Shown in pieces: positions 28,178 to 36,537 of a DNA stretch of 36,537 nucleotides; within the stretch, counting starts at the first letter, position 1, and the number at the start of each line of letters is the position of its first letter. A program made the translations under genes and the position numbers. The stretch covers positions 1 to 36,537 of the forward strand of contig CANFXR010000018.1 in the NCBI GenBank assembly GCA_947451035.1. The letters run 5' to 3'. This stretch comes from Burkholderiales bacterium. GTDB lineage: Bacteria; Pseudomonadota; Gammaproteobacteria; Burkholderiales; Burkholderiaceae_C. Under the pieces are notes generated by a model. The model did no database searches. It saw only the letters and a program-made list of their open reading frames with translations, and was not told the DNA's origin.

Positions 28178-28275
28178 TAAAAATTATGCATTACGAGCGT
28201 TCTAAAGGCGTAGGTGTAAGCGATAGGGCGGCCGGTCCGGGGTGTTCGCTATAGGCGCCACACGACCCGGCAAGT

Positions 28276-28785
28276 TCAGCCGAGCAGCCCCGTTTCGCGA
28301 CTTGATTCGGGCAGTGCCACCACCGGCTGCGGCTTCCAGCCCTTCTTGCGGTGCTCGGCGATCACGTTGGTGTAGATCCCGCCGCGCACATACCAGCGAG
28401 CGGTGATCCTCGCGTAGCGCGGGGCGGTCACGTCGACGATGTGGCTGAGGATGTCGTTCGTGACCTTCTCGTGAAAGGCGCCTTCGTCGCGAAAGCTCCA
28501 CATGTACATCTTCAGGCTCTTGAGCTCGACACACAGTTCATCGGCCACCATGTCGATCACGAAATGCGCAAAGTCGGGCTGGCCGGTGAGCGGGCACAAG
28601 CACGTGAACTCGGGAATCTGGAACTGGATGGTGTAGTCGCGCTGCGGCGCCGGATTCGGGAACACATGCAACTGCTTCGACGGTGCGGTCGGCGGGTTGG
28701 GGGGCATCTGGCGTTGCACGGGCGCAGCCTTGCCGGTGGTCTTGGTCGCGGACTTGGCGGTGGATTTCAGTTTGGCAGCGGTCAT
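28276..28785 (-). CDS. queF: NADPH-dependent preQ0 reductase QueF (short, T-fold type)
   Basis: Reduces 7-cyano-7-deazaguanine (preQ0) to 7-aminomethyl-7-deazaguanine (preQ1), the base inserted into tRNA for queuosine. The 169-residue protein has the catalytic Cys64 and Asp71 in [17 protein letters not shown] and the QueF motif ELKSLKMY, followed by FHEKVTNDI. It is of the short, B. subtilis-like kind rather than the long E. coli kind. The first 35 residues are a Lys/Ala/Thr/Pro-rich tail ([19 protein letters not shown]) beyond the usual start and probably disordered. Last gene of the queC-queD-queE-queF operon. Confidence 0.95.
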   Translation of the reverse strand: MTAAKLKSTAKSATKTTGKAAPVQRQMPPNPPTAPSKQLHVFPNPAPQRDYTIQFQIPEFTCLCPLTGQPDFAHFVIDMVADELCVELKSLKMYMWSFRDEGAFHEKVTNDILSHIVDVTAPRYARITARWYVRGGIYTNVIAEHRKKGWKPQPVVALPESSRETGLLG

Positions 28786-28841
28786 GGCAGTGGGGTTGAG
28801 CGTGGTCAAAAAGGGTAGGGCGACGGCGTGTGGCGCTTCGA

Positions 28842-29480
28842 TCAGGGAATGCCCACAGCCTTGTGCGTTTGCACGCTGAGCCGCCATTGCGGGTGGGCCA
28901 GGCAGTAGTCGATGGCCGCGCGGGTGTTGCGCATGCGCTCCAGGCCGTCCATCGGCTGCAGGTAGAACAACTCGAAGCCCAGATCCGCAAACTGCTCGGG
29001 CATCGCGCCGGGCTGCGGAAACACCAGCTTGAGTTCGGTGCCGCGCGTGAGCACCAGATCGGCACCCGCCTTGGGGCTCACGCAGATCCAGTCGATGCCC
29101 GCGGGTGCGGCTTGCGTGCCGTTGGTCTCGACGGCGATCTCGAAGCCGTGGCGGTGCAGCGCTTCGATCAGCGGCTCGTCGAGTTGCAGCAGCGGCTCGC
29201 CGCCGGTGCACACCACCAACGGCCGGCCCTGCGAACTGCCAGCGGGCCACAGAGATGCCACGTGCGCGGCCAGCGCCTCGGGGCCGTCGAACTTGCCGCC
29301 GCCCAGGCCGTCGGTGCCCACGAAGTCGGTGTCGCAAAAGCGGCAGACGGCTTGCTCGCGATCGGCTTCGCGCCCCGTCCACAGGTTGCAGCCGGCAAAG
29401 CGGCAAAACACCGCCGCGCGGCCGGTCTGGCCGCCTTCGCCTTGCAGTGTGTAAAACGCTTCCTTGACCGAGTACGCCAT
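28842..29480 (-). CDS. queE: 7-carboxy-7-deazaguanine synthase (radical SAM), CX14CX2C type
   Basis: Radical-SAM enzyme that converts 6-carboxy-tetrahydropterin to 7-carboxy-7-deazaguanine. The 212-residue protein begins [20 protein letters not shown]. Its cluster motif is Cys31, Cys46, Cys49: 14 residues between the first two cysteines and two between the last, instead of the usual CX3CX2C. This extended motif is known from Burkholderia QueE. CDTDFVG follows the last Cys, and [13 protein letters not shown] and AVETNGTQ are the SAM-binding segments. The ATG at 29480 lies two bases after the queD stop. Confidence 0.95.
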   Translation of the reverse strand: MAYSVKEAFYTLQGEGGQTGRAAVFCRFAGCNLWTGREADREQAVCRFCDTDFVGTDGLGGGKFDGPEALAAHVASLWPAGSSQGRPLVVCTGGEPLLQLDEPLIEALHRHGFEIAVETNGTQAAPAGIDWICVSPKAGADLVLTRGTELKLVFPQPGAMPEQFADLGFELFYLQPMDGLERMRNTRAAIDYCLAHPQWRLSVQTHKAVGIP

Positions 29481-29482
29481 GG

Positions 29483-30568
29483 TCACACCGGCAGCGCCAG
29501 CACGGCGCCGCAAGCCAGCACGATGGCGCCGCAGCCGTCGGTTTCGTACAGATCGACCCGGTCGAGCTGCGGCAACTGGAGTCTGGCGTGCTCGAAGATC
29601 CAGCGCGCCACGCTGGCGGTGTCGCAGTCGCCCAGATCGGCAATCTCATGCAGCGGCTGGTGGTCAAGCTGCTTGAAGATCGGGTCGAACAGCGTCTTCA
29701 CGTCGCCGAAGTCGATCGTCCAGCCCATCAGCGCGTCGAGTGGCGCCGACAAGTGCAAACGCAGCGTGTACGTGTGGCCGTGCAGGCGCCGCAGCGCGCT
29801 GTCTTCGGGCGCGCGCTTGAGTTGCAAGGCGCTGTCGAGCGTGAGCTCTTTCCACACCCGATAGCGCTCGCCGTCGAACAGCGCGCCGCACGAGGCGGTC
29901 TCGTACACCGTCACCCACGACAGCGCCGGCAGCACCGGCTTCAGGCGCGCCCAGATCCAGCTCGACAGCAATTCGCTGGTCGGGTTGGTCAGGCCGGTCA
30001 GATCGTTCAGGCAGGCGTGGTCGAGTTGCTGCTGCAGCGGCGCCCAGGCCGCGTCGATGTCGTCGTGGCTGATCGCCGCTGCAGCGTCTTGGCCGGCGTG
30101 CAGCACCACCTCGAAGCCGTGTCCGTGCATGCGACCGCACTTGTGACCCACCGGCACGCGCGGCAGCACGTGCGCGGCTTGAAACACATGACGCCGCCAC
30201 AGATGCGCGTGGCCTGCGGCGTCCACGTCGACCCCGCGCCGCGGCGTGCTTTGCAAGCGCAGTTGCGCGGCGGCTGGCAGACCGGGCTGCCGGGCGATCC
30301 AGCGCGCCAGATTGGCGTCGGTGGGCATGGCCACCTGGTCATTGAGCAGGTGGTGATCAAGCGGTGCGACCGCGGCGGTCAGTTCGTGACGCAGCCGCTG
30401 CACTTCGCCGCCTTCAAACGCCGGCCACAGCGCCGGCACCGCGCAGCGCACCTGCGCCACAAAGCCGTGGCCGTGCAGCCGGGCTGACGGGTGTCCTTCA
30501 GGCAGTTCGCCGATCTGACGGGCCGCCTCGAAGCGGGTCGCAGCGCAGATCAGCGTGTCGATGCTCAC
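29483..30568 (-). CDS. queD: Three-domain QueD-like 6-carboxytetrahydropterin synthase
   Basis: Turns 7,8-dihydroneopterin triphosphate into 6-carboxy-tetrahydropterin. E. coli QueD is about 120 residues, but this 361-residue chain holds three tandem T-fold domains. The middle one (about 125-240) is complete: zinc ligands His133, His148 and His150, catalytic Cys144 ([12 protein letters not shown]), Asp183-His184 (LDHACLND), and Glu223 (YETASCG). The first (1-120) keeps His32/His34 and Asp71-His72 but has Arg17, Ser28 and Ser107 where zinc His, Cys and Glu should be. The third (240-361) keeps HGH at 263-265, GWTIDF, Asp302-His303 and Glu342 but lacks the first zinc His (Leu248) and the Cys (Leu259). 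The start is GTG 30568, overlapping the queC stop (GTGA); the open frame upstream of it lies inside queC. Confidence 0.9.
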   Translation of the reverse strand: MSIDTLICAATRFEAARQIGELPEGHPSARLHGHGFVAQVRCAVPALWPAFEGGEVQRLRHELTAAVAPLDHHLLNDQVAMPTDANLARWIARQPGLPAAAQLRLQSTPRRGVDVDAAGHAHLWRRHVFQAAHVLPRVPVGHKCGRMHGHGFEVVLHAGQDAAAAISHDDIDAAWAPLQQQLDHACLNDLTGLTNPTSELLSSWIWARLKPVLPALSWVTVYETASCGALFDGERYRVWKELTLDSALQLKRAPEDSALRRLHGHTYTLRLHLSAPLDALMGWTIDFGDVKTLFDPIFKQLDHQPLHEIADLGDCDTASVARWIFEHARLQLPQLDRVDLYETDGCGAIVLACGAVLALPV

Positions 30569-31293
30569 GGCGCGCCGATCCCGAAGCGCAGCAGCAGCGG
30601 GTCGGCCACGCCCGCCTCGGCAAAGCCCTTGGCGCGCAGCAGGCACGAGTCACAGCCGCCGCACGGCCGGCCGTCAGGCCCGGGGTCGTAGCAGCTGCTG
30701 GTTTGCGAATAGTCGACGCCCAGACGCAGCCCCTCGCGAATGATCTGGGCCTTGTTCAGGTGCATCAGCGGCGCGTGGATCTTGAGCCGCTGCGTGCCCT
30801 CGACACCGGCCTTGGTGGCCAGGTTGGCCATCGCCTCGAACGCGGCAATGTATTCGGGCCTGCAATCCGGGTAGCCCGAGAAATCAAGCGCGTTCACGCC
30901 GATGAAGATGTCGGTGGAGCCCAGGGTCTCGGCCCAGGCCAGCGCGTAGCTCAGGAACACCGTGTTGCGCGCGGGCACATAGGTGATCGGGATGCCATCG
31001 GCCATGTCATCGAGCGAGCGGCCCTTGGGCACGTCGATGTCGGCCGTGAGCGCCGACCCGCCGAAGGCGCGCAAGTCGATGCGCGCCACCACATGCCGCG
31101 CGGCGTGCTGCGTGCGCACCACCGCATCGGCAGCACTCAGCTCATGGATGTGGCGCTGCCCGTAGCTGAAGCTGATCGCGCAGGGCTCGAAACCCTGCTC
31201 GCGGGCCATCGCCAGCACCGTCGACGAATCGAGACCGCCGCTGAGCAACACCACCGCCGGTGCGCGAACTGGCACCCCTGCTCCCGTTTGCAT
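30565..31293 (-). CDS. queC: 7-cyano-7-deazaguanine synthase
   Basis: ATP-dependent enzyme that converts 7-carboxy-7-deazaguanine and ammonia to preQ0. The 242-residue protein has the PP-loop [15 protein letters not shown] (residues 16-30), [42 protein letters not shown], and a C-terminal zinc site of four cysteines (Cys201, Cys211, Cys214, Cys217). ATG 31293 begins MQTGAGVPV; a GTG six codons in, with GGAG before it, is an equally good start. First gene of the que operon and divergent from bchI. Confidence 0.95.
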   Translation of the reverse strand: MQTGAGVPVRAPAVVLLSGGLDSSTVLAMAREQGFEPCAISFSYGQRHIHELSAADAVVRTQHAARHVVARIDLRAFGGSALTADIDVPKGRSLDDMADGIPITYVPARNTVFLSYALAWAETLGSTDIFIGVNALDFSGYPDCRPEYIAAFEAMANLATKAGVEGTQRLKIHAPLMHLNKAQIIREGLRLGVDYSQTSSCYDPGPDGRPCGGCDSCLLRAKGFAEAGVADPLLLRFGIGAP

Positions 31294-31483
31294 CCCTCTG
31301 ACCCTGGTCGACTGAAGAGCGCATGAGTTTAGTGGCGCGGGCAAGCCGTGCTGACCCGCATCGAAGTGCGCAGGGGCGTGTGCTAACGTCATTTCGGGCT
31401 GTTTTGGCGTGGCTTTGCGTGACGTCCTTGGCACCCGATCACTCATCTTTCCCTTGGCCGCCGGGCCTTCAAAGCCTTCGAAC
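31294..31483. promoter_or_regulatory. Divergent queC/bchI control region
   Basis: This 190-bp gap must hold promoters for both operons. I looked for the TGT-N12-ACA palindrome used by CrtJ/PpsR repressors of photosynthesis genes and did not find it. No riboswitch-like fold is evident in front of queC. No convincing -35/-10 pair was found. Confidence 0.3.
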
Positions 31484-32506
31484 ATGTCCCTGACGTTTCC
31501 TTTTTCCGCCATCGTCGGCCAAGACGAAATGAAGCTCGCGATCCTGATCGCCGCGGTCGACCCCAGCGTGGGTGGCGTGCTGGTGTTTGGTGACCGCGGC
31601 ACCGGCAAGTCGACCGCCGTGCGCGCGCTGGCCGCCATGCTGCCCAAGATGCGCGCCGTCATCGGCTGCCGCTACCAGTGCGACCCGGCCTCACCCGGTG
31701 CGGGTTGTGAGTTTTGTGCCGCGCTCAAGGGCGTGGCCGGCAAGTCGCACCTGATCCCGGTGCCGGTGGTCGATCTGCCGCTGGGCGCGACTGAAGACCG
31801 CGTGGTCGGCGCACTCGATCTGGAGCGCGCGCTGTCGCAAGGCGTCAAGGCGTTCGAGCCCGGACTGCTGGCCCGCGCCAACCGCGGCTTTCTGTACATC
31901 GACGAAGTGAATCTGCTCGAAGACCACCTGGTCGACCTGCTGATCGACGTGGCCGCCTCGGGCGAAAACGTGGTCGAGCGCGAGGGTCTCAGCGTGCGTC
32001 ACCCCGCGCGTTTCGTGCTGGTGGGCAGCGGCAACCCCGAAGAAGGCGAGTTGCGCCCGCAGCTGCTCGATCGCTTCGGTTTGTCGGTCGAGGTCAAGAC
32101 GCCCACCGATCTGCCTTCGCGTGTCGAGGTGGTGCGCCGCCGCGATCAGTTCGAGCGCGACCCGGCCGCTTTCACCGAACAGTGGAAGAAGCAAGACGAG
32201 CGCGTGCGCCGCAGCATCACCAAGGGCAAGGCCCAGCTGGCCAAGGTGGCGGTGCCCGATGCCGCGCTCGAGCGCGCGGCGCAGTTGTGCATGGCGCTGG
32301 GCACCGATGGCCTGCGTGGCGAACTCACCTTGATCCGTGCGGCGCGCTCGCTGGCCGCGCTGGAAGGCGATGACGCCGTGGGTGATGCGCATCTGCGGCG
32401 CGTGGCGCCCTCGTCGCTGCGCCACCGCTTGCGCCGCAATCCGCTTGACGACGCCGGCTCCACGGTGCGCGTCGATCGCGCGGTGGCTGAGCTGTTCGGC
32501 GGATGA
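31484..32506 (+). CDS. bchI: Magnesium chelatase ATPase subunit I
   Basis: AAA+ ATPase that, with BchD and BchH, inserts Mg2+ into protoporphyrin IX, the first step committed to bacteriochlorophyll. The 340-residue protein has Walker [11 protein letters not shown] (residues 35-44), Walker [20 protein letters not shown] (about 135-155), [19 protein letters not shown], the sensor [19 protein letters not shown], and the sensor-2 arginine region [21 protein letters not shown] 31484 ([17 protein letters not shown]) is chosen by family start; the open frame to 31409 lies in the promoter. It overlaps bchD by four bases. Confidence 0.95.
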   Translation: MSLTFPFSAIVGQDEMKLAILIAAVDPSVGGVLVFGDRGTGKSTAVRALAAMLPKMRAVIGCRYQCDPASPGAGCEFCAALKGVAGKSHLIPVPVVDLPLGATEDRVVGALDLERALSQGVKAFEPGLLARANRGFLYIDEVNLLEDHLVDLLIDVAASGENVVEREGLSVRHPARFVLVGSGNPEEGELRPQLLDRFGLSVEVKTPTDLPSRVEVVRRRDQFERDPAAFTEQWKKQDERVRRSITKGKAQLAKVAVPDAALERAAQLCMALGTDGLRGELTLIRAARSLAALEGDDAVGDAHLRRVAPSSLRHRLRRNPLDDAGSTVRVDRAVAELFGG

Positions 32507-34467
32507 GCGTGGCCAGCGGCCCGGCCGCTGAGCGCTGGCAGGCCGCCGCGGCGCCCTTGACGGGCACCGCCCGTCAGGTGGCTGCCTTGTTTGCGGTCGA
32601 TCCGGTGGGCACCGGCGGCGTGGTCATTCGCGCGCTGGCCACGCCGGCGCGCGACGCCTGGCTGCAGCTGTTGCGCGATTTGCTGCCCGAAGGCACGCCG
32701 GTGCGGCGCGTGCCGCTGCACATCAACGACGAGCGGCTGCTCGGCGGTCTGGATCTGGCCGCCACGCTGCAAGCGGGCCGCCCGGTTGCGCAGCAAGGCG
32801 TGCTCACGCTCGCCGACGGCGGCGTGGTGCTGCTGGCGATGGCCGAGCGGTTGGCCCCGGCCACCGCAGCGCGCGTGGCCGCGGTGCTCGACACGAAAGA
32901 AGTGGCGCTCGAGCGCGAGGGCCTGGCGTCACGCCACGCCACCCGCTTTGGCGTGGTCGCCTTTGATGAAGGCCTGAGCGACGACGAGCGCATGGCGAGC
33001 GCACTGCTCGACCGCATGGCCTTTGCCCTCGACTTGCATCCGGTGCTCGGCGATGCGCCGGTCTCGGCCAGCGAAGATCAGTTGCGCGAGCTGCCGACCC
33101 GCACCGCGGCCGACGTGCTCGCCGCGCGCGCCTTGCTGCCGCACATCGAAGCCGACCTCGAGTGCGTGCAAGCGCTGGTGGCCGCGGCGCTGCAGCTCGG
33201 CGTGGACTCGATCCGCGCACCGCTGCTGGCCGTGCGCGTGGCGCGAGCCGCTGCAGCGCTCGACGGCCGCCTGTGCCTGATCGACGAAGACGTGGCGCTC
33301 GCCGCTTCGCTGGTGCTCGCACCGCGCGCCACGCGCATGCCGATGGCCGCACCACCCGACGATGAGCCGCAGCCCGACGTCGAAGAGCCCGCCGAGTCGC
33401 CGCCTGAAGAGGCGCAGTCTCCCGACGATGCCGACACGCCGCCACCGCCCGATCCCGCCGAGGATCCGCCCGACGAATCCCCCGACGAGCCCGAGCGCCA
33501 GCCCACGGCCGACGAACTGGCCGAACTGGTGCTCGAAGCCGCCCAGGCCGCCATCCCGCCGGGGCTGCTGGCCGCGTTGCAGCTGGGGCTGGAGCAGCGC
33601 GCGCGCAGCCAGGCTTCGGGCCGGGTGGGCGTGGCCAAGGCCAGCCAGTCGCGCGGCCGGCCACGTGGCGCGCGGCGTGGCGAGCCACGTGCCGGCGCAC
33701 GCCTGAACGTGATCGAAACCCTGCGCGCTGCCGCGCCGTGGCAAAAGCTGCGGCAAGCCGACATGGCGCGCGCGGCGCTGGCGGCCCCGGTGTCCGCGGG
33801 CCAGCGCGCTGCGCCGAGTGCGCCCGTGGCCCGCGTGCAGGTGCGCCGCGATGACTTCCACATCACCCGCTACCAGCAGCGCAGCGCCACCACCACGGTG
33901 TTCGTGGTCGATGCCTCGGGCTCGTCGGCACTGAACCGGCTGGCCGAAGCCAAGGGCGCGGTCGAGCTGCTGCTGGCCGATTGCTACGTGCGCCGCGATC
34001 AGGTCGCCGTGCTGTCGTTTCGCGGGCGCAGCGCCGAGTTGCTGCTGCCGCCCACGCGCTCGCTGGTGCGCGCCAAGCGCAGCCTGGCCGGCTTGCCCGG
34101 CGGTGGCGGCACGCCGCTGGCCTCGGGCATCGATGCGGCCGCTGCGCTGGGGCAGTCGATCGCAAGGCGCGGCGAGACACCCATCGTGGTGCTGCTCACC
34201 GACGGGCGCGGCAACGTGTCGCGCGACGGCAGCCCGGGCCGCGCCAAGGCCGCTGAAGACGTCGAGCTGGCCGCTCGCCAGTACCGCATGGCGGGTCTGA
34301 GCACGCTGCTGATCGACACCTCGCCCCAGCCGCAGGCGGCCGCGCAGGAACTGGCGCGCACGCTCGGTGCGGCCTACCTGCCGCTGCCTTACGCCGGCTC
34401 GGCCGCCTTGTCGCGCGCGGTGGCGCAGGCCGGTCAGGCGGTGGCGGCAGCGTCCGTTTCCCGCTAG
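32503..34467 (+). CDS. bchD: Magnesium chelatase subunit D
   Basis: Partner of BchI in the chelatase motor. The 654-residue protein has an N-terminal AAA-like part (about 25-280) without a proper Walker A, as expected for BchD; a linker at about 285-345 made largely of Asp, Glu and Pro (e.g. SPDDADTPPPPDPAEDPPDE); a basic stretch (SQSRGRPRGARRGEPRAGAR) and LRAAAPWQ; then a C-terminal von Willebrand A domain with the MIDAS motif VVDASGSS near residue 470, and LLTDGRGNVSRDG near 565. Start and bchI stop overlap (ATGA). bchO begins 14 bases after its stop. Confidence 0.95.
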   Translation: MSVASGPAAERWQAAAAPLTGTARQVAALFAVDPVGTGGVVIRALATPARDAWLQLLRDLLPEGTPVRRVPLHINDERLLGGLDLAATLQAGRPVAQQGVLTLADGGVVLLAMAERLAPATAARVAAVLDTKEVALEREGLASRHATRFGVVAFDEGLSDDERMASALLDRMAFALDLHPVLGDAPVSASEDQLRELPTRTAADVLAARALLPHIEADLECVQALVAAALQLGVDSIRAPLLAVRVARAAAALDGRLCLIDEDVALAASLVLAPRATRMPMAAPPDDEPQPDVEEPAESPPEEAQSPDDADTPPPPDPAEDPPDESPDEPERQPTADELAELVLEAAQAAIPPGLLAALQLGLEQRARSQASGRVGVAKASQSRGRPRGARRGEPRAGARLNVIETLRAAAPWQKLRQADMARAALAAPVSAGQRAAPSAPVARVQVRRDDFHITRYQQRSATTTVFVVDASGSSALNRLAEAKGAVELLLADCYVRRDQVAVLSFRGRSAELLLPPTRSLVRAKRSLAGLPGGGGTPLASGIDAAAALGQSIARRGETPIVVLLTDGRGNVSRDGSPGRAKAAEDVELAARQYRMAGLSTLLIDTSPQPQAAAQELARTLGAAYLPLPYAGSAALSRAVAQAGQAVAAASVSR

Positions 34468-34480
34468 ACCCACAACGACC

Positions 34481-35410
34481 ATGCCCGACCGCCTGGACTG
34501 GACGCGCGACGGGCGCGACTGGCCGCATCGCGAGGCCAGCCGCTTCGTCGTGGCCGGCGGCGTGCGCTGGCATGTGCAGCGGTTTGCCCGAGATACGGCC
34601 GCGCTTGCGACCTCCGCACCCGCGCCGCTGGCCTTGCTGCTGCACGGCACGGGCGCGTCGGGCCACTCCTGGATGCCGATGCTGCCGTGGCTGCGCCAGC
34701 ACTTCGATGTGATGTCGGTCGATCTGCCGGGTCACGCCTTCAGCAGCCTGCCCGCGGCGCGGCAGTCCACGCTGCCCGGCATGGCGCAAGCCGCCGGGGC
34801 GCTGCTCGAGTTGCTGGGCGCGCAGCCCGATGTGGTGATCGGTCATTCGGCCGGTGCCGCGCTGGGCGCGCGCATGTGCCTTGATGGACTCGTCAAGCCG
34901 CGGCTGCTGATCAGCCTCAACGGCGCCTTCTTGCCGCTGGGCGGGCTGGCCGGCGTGCTGTTTCCGCCGGTGGCCAAGGTGATGGCTGCGCTGCCGTTCG
35001 CGCCGCGATTTTTTGCCGGGCAGGCGAGCGATCCGCGCTCGGTCGAGCGGCTGATCGACAGCACGGGCTCCACGCTCGATGCCGAGGCGCGCGCCTTCTA
35101 CGCGCGGCTGGTGCGCAACCCGGGCCATGTGGCCGGCGCGCTGGCGATGATGGCCAACTGGGACGTCAACCCGCTGCTGCGCGATCTGCCCCGGCTCGCC
35201 CCGAAGCTGGTGCTGGTGGTGGCCGACAAGGACCTGACGGTGCCGCCCGCGCAAGGTGAGCGGGTGCGCTCGATGTGGCCCGATCCCTCGGCGGTCGAGT
35301 TGCACCGCGTTTCAGGCCTGGGCCACCTGGCCCACGAGGAAGACCCGGCGCAGGTGGCTGCGCTGTGCGTCGATGCCGCGCGTGCGGCTGGCGTGCTGGG
35401 ATCTCACTGA
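34481..35410 (+). CDS. bchO: Alpha/beta hydrolase BchO
   Basis: The 309-residue alpha/beta-hydrolase belongs to the family found beside bchID in phototrophic proteobacteria; its precise role in bacteriochlorophyll synthesis is not established. The family start WPHREASRFVVAGGVRWHVQ (residues 14-33) is specific. The fold shows LLLHGTGASGHSW near 53-64, nucleophile Ser123 in IGHSAGAALG, a probable acid in VVADKDLTVP and His in GLGHLAHEED. Its presence makes a magnesium rather than cobalt chelatase reading of the upstream genes much more likely. Confidence 0.9.
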   Translation: MPDRLDWTRDGRDWPHREASRFVVAGGVRWHVQRFARDTAALATSAPAPLALLLHGTGASGHSWMPMLPWLRQHFDVMSVDLPGHAFSSLPAARQSTLPGMAQAAGALLELLGAQPDVVIGHSAGAALGARMCLDGLVKPRLLISLNGAFLPLGGLAGVLFPPVAKVMAALPFAPRFFAGQASDPRSVERLIDSTGSTLDAEARAFYARLVRNPGHVAGALAMMANWDVNPLLRDLPRLAPKLVLVVADKDLTVPPAQGERVRSMWPDPSAVELHRVSGLGHLAHEEDPAQVAALCVDAARAAGVLGSH

Positions 35411-35418
35411 TCCCAGCG

Positions 35419-35455
35419 GCATCGCGGCGGTCAGCTCAACGCTGACGCCCGATGC
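35419..35455. terminator. Interrupted hairpin between convergent bchO and ccmI
   Basis: The inner stem GTCAGC/GCTGAC (35430-35435 with 35441-35446, loop TCAAC) is framed by outer arms GCATCG/CGATGC (35419-35424 with 35450-35455). It fills most of the 51-bp convergent gap. No T-run, so termination is inferred from position. Confidence 0.45.
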
Positions 35456-35461
35456 GCTCGC

Positions 35462-36537
35462 TCAGGGCTGCACGGTGTCGATGACGATCTGCAACCCTTC
35501 GGCACCGATCTTCACGCCGCTGATCTGACCCGACAGGTCGCCCGGGCTGGGCATCGCGTTGCCCGATTTCGAAATGCGCGCGCCCACGATCACGGCCGGG
35601 AAGTTCGACAGCTTCATCGTCGGCGCCATCGCCATCGAGTCGTCGAGCACGAAGGTGATCGGCAGGTCCGCCACCGTCTTGCGCACGATGGCCAGCGGCA
35701 TGCGCGGGCCTTCGATCGCCTTGGCAAAGATGAACACCGTGTCACCGGGCGATACCTTGGCGGCCAGTTGCGGCGACAGCGTCACGCGGCCCGTCACGCG
35801 AGCGATCGCGCCCGCCGGGGCGGTCTGAGCAGCCGGGGCGGGTGCCGCACCGGTTGCGGCCGGGGCGGCCGGCGCACCGGCGAGCGCTGCCGGACCGCCC
35901 TGGGCGGCACGCGCGTCCTTGATGCCCTGCACGAGGTTGTTGGCGAACTCGCTGCCCGGCGCGGCGATTTCCAGCGCCCGGTTCCAGTGGGCGATGGCGA
36001 GGTCGAAGTTGCCTGCCTCGAAGGCCACGCTGCCCGACAGCGCCAGCGCCTTGAGGTTCTTCGGGTCGAGCTCGAGCGCGCGGGCGATCAGCTTGGCGGG
36101 CTCACCTTCGGCGCGCTGACCCTGCAGCACGGCCATCACGTCGGCGCGATCGGCCAGCAGCGTCGCGTCGTTGGGCGACAGCGCTGTCGCGCGCTCGTAG
36201 GCCTGCGCGGCTTGCGGAAACTTCTGCATTGCCGAGTAGGTGCGCGCGAGCAAGGTCCAGCCTTGCACATCGTCGGGGTTGGTCTGCATGCGCTCGGCGA
36301 GCTTGCCGACCATGGCTTCGATCTGCTCGGCGGTCACGCCGTCGGTGCCCACGGCAGCCTGCGCCGCCGTCGGGGCGTCGATGGCCGCCGGGTTGCCCAG
36401 GCGGTGGTACGCGCCGGTCGCCAGCAACGGAATCGCCACCGCGATGAATGCCGCCGTGGCCCACGGGCGACGACCCGCCGCACCGCTGGCCGCAGATCCG
36501 GAGCCTGCCGACGGCGCGCTGGCCTCTTCGAGCACCC
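35462..36537 (-). CDS. ccmI: Cytochrome c maturation protein CcmI (C-terminal part)
   Basis: The gene runs off the right edge; 358 codons are visible. CcmI is the inner-membrane apocytochrome c chaperone of system I maturation. The visible part has a membrane segment (ATAAFIAVAIPLLATGAY), then TPR repeats (e.g. TNPDDVQGWTLLARTYSAMQ and AAQAYERATALSPNDATLL) and a periplasmic C-terminal domain (VSPGDTVFIFAKAIEGPRMP, VDLPITFVLDD-type strand, GVKIGAEGLQIVIDTVQP) joined by an Ala/Pro-rich linker. The missing part should hold the first membrane segment. It is convergent with bchO, and cytochrome c assembly suits the phototrophic electron chain. Confidence 0.88.
   Translation of the reverse strand, partial: VLEEASAPSAGSGSAASGAAGRRPWATAAFIAVAIPLLATGAYHRLGNPAAIDAPTAAQAAVGTDGVTAEQIEAMVGKLAERMQTNPDDVQGWTLLARTYSAMQKFPQAAQAYERATALSPNDATLLADRADVMAVLQGQRAEGEPAKLIARALELDPKNLKALALSGSVAFEAGNFDLAIAHWNRALEIAAPGSEFANNLVQGIKDARAAQGGPAALAGAPAAPAATGAAPAPAAQTAPAGAIARVTGRVTLSPQLAAKVSPGDTVFIFAKAIEGPRMPLAIVRKTVADLPITFVLDDSMAMAPTMKLSNFPAVIVGARISKSGNAMPSPGDLSGQISGVKIGAEGLQIVIDTVQP

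Noticed and set aside
31484-34467. Cobalt chelatase reading of the BchI/BchD pair
   Set aside because: Related proteins serve cobalamin synthesis, but the adjacent bchO with its family-specific start and the absence of cob genes favour magnesium chelatase.

Overview
The window reads as chromosome of a GC-rich betaproteobacterium of the order Burkholderiales that makes bacteriochlorophyll. The evidence is a bchI-bchD-bchO magnesium-chelatase operon together with typical Burkholderiales versions of ispD/ispF, ompR/envZ, 3-hydroxybutyrate dehydrogenase, RelA and PstS. A relative of the Rubrivivax/Rhodoferax/Roseateles type phototrophs would fit, but the species cannot be named from sequence reading alone. 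I see no insertion sequence, CRISPR array, integrase or plasmid gene.

Positions 1-10312 are mostly housekeeping: the start of mfd (leaving the window), ispD-ispF (MEP isoprenoid pathway), an OmpR/EnvZ-type two-component pair, a periplasmic SIMPL protein, 3-hydroxybutyrate dehydrogenase, an alpha/beta hydrolase translationally coupled to relA, an unrecognised membrane protein with a long Ala/Pro linker, and tRNA-Val(GAC). Positions 10313-11211 hold a 0.9-kb poorly explained stretch bounded by two strong hairpins, with one possible small gene.

Positions 11212-19039 carry a sterol-desaturase-family protein, a lone pstS behind a good Pho-box candidate, and a three-gene signalling operon: a FIST-domain sensor (NosP-like), a hybrid histidine kinase with receiver and HPt (NahK-like), and a REC-PAS-GGDEF-EAL response regulator whose GGDEF signature is degenerate (GGNAF) while its EAL domain looks intact. 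The predicted output is NO-controlled c-di-GMP hydrolysis.

Positions 19052-28110 (minus strand) form a six-gene operon in the order of acetophenone carboxylase genes (apc1-apc2-apc3-apc4-apc5), with a CobW-family GTPase gene added four bases after apc5. Upstream, on the same strand, is a compact preQ0/preQ1 operon, queC-queD-queE-queF. Its QueD is a single chain of three tandem T-fold domains, and only the middle one keeps the full catalytic set. Divergent from queC runs bchI-bchD-bchO, and the window ends in the 3' part of ccmI (cytochrome c maturation) on the minus strand.

The strongest candidates for new biology are the three-domain QueD, the CobW gene attached to the ketone-carboxylase operon, and the NosP/NahK system ending in an apparently phosphodiesterase-only effector.
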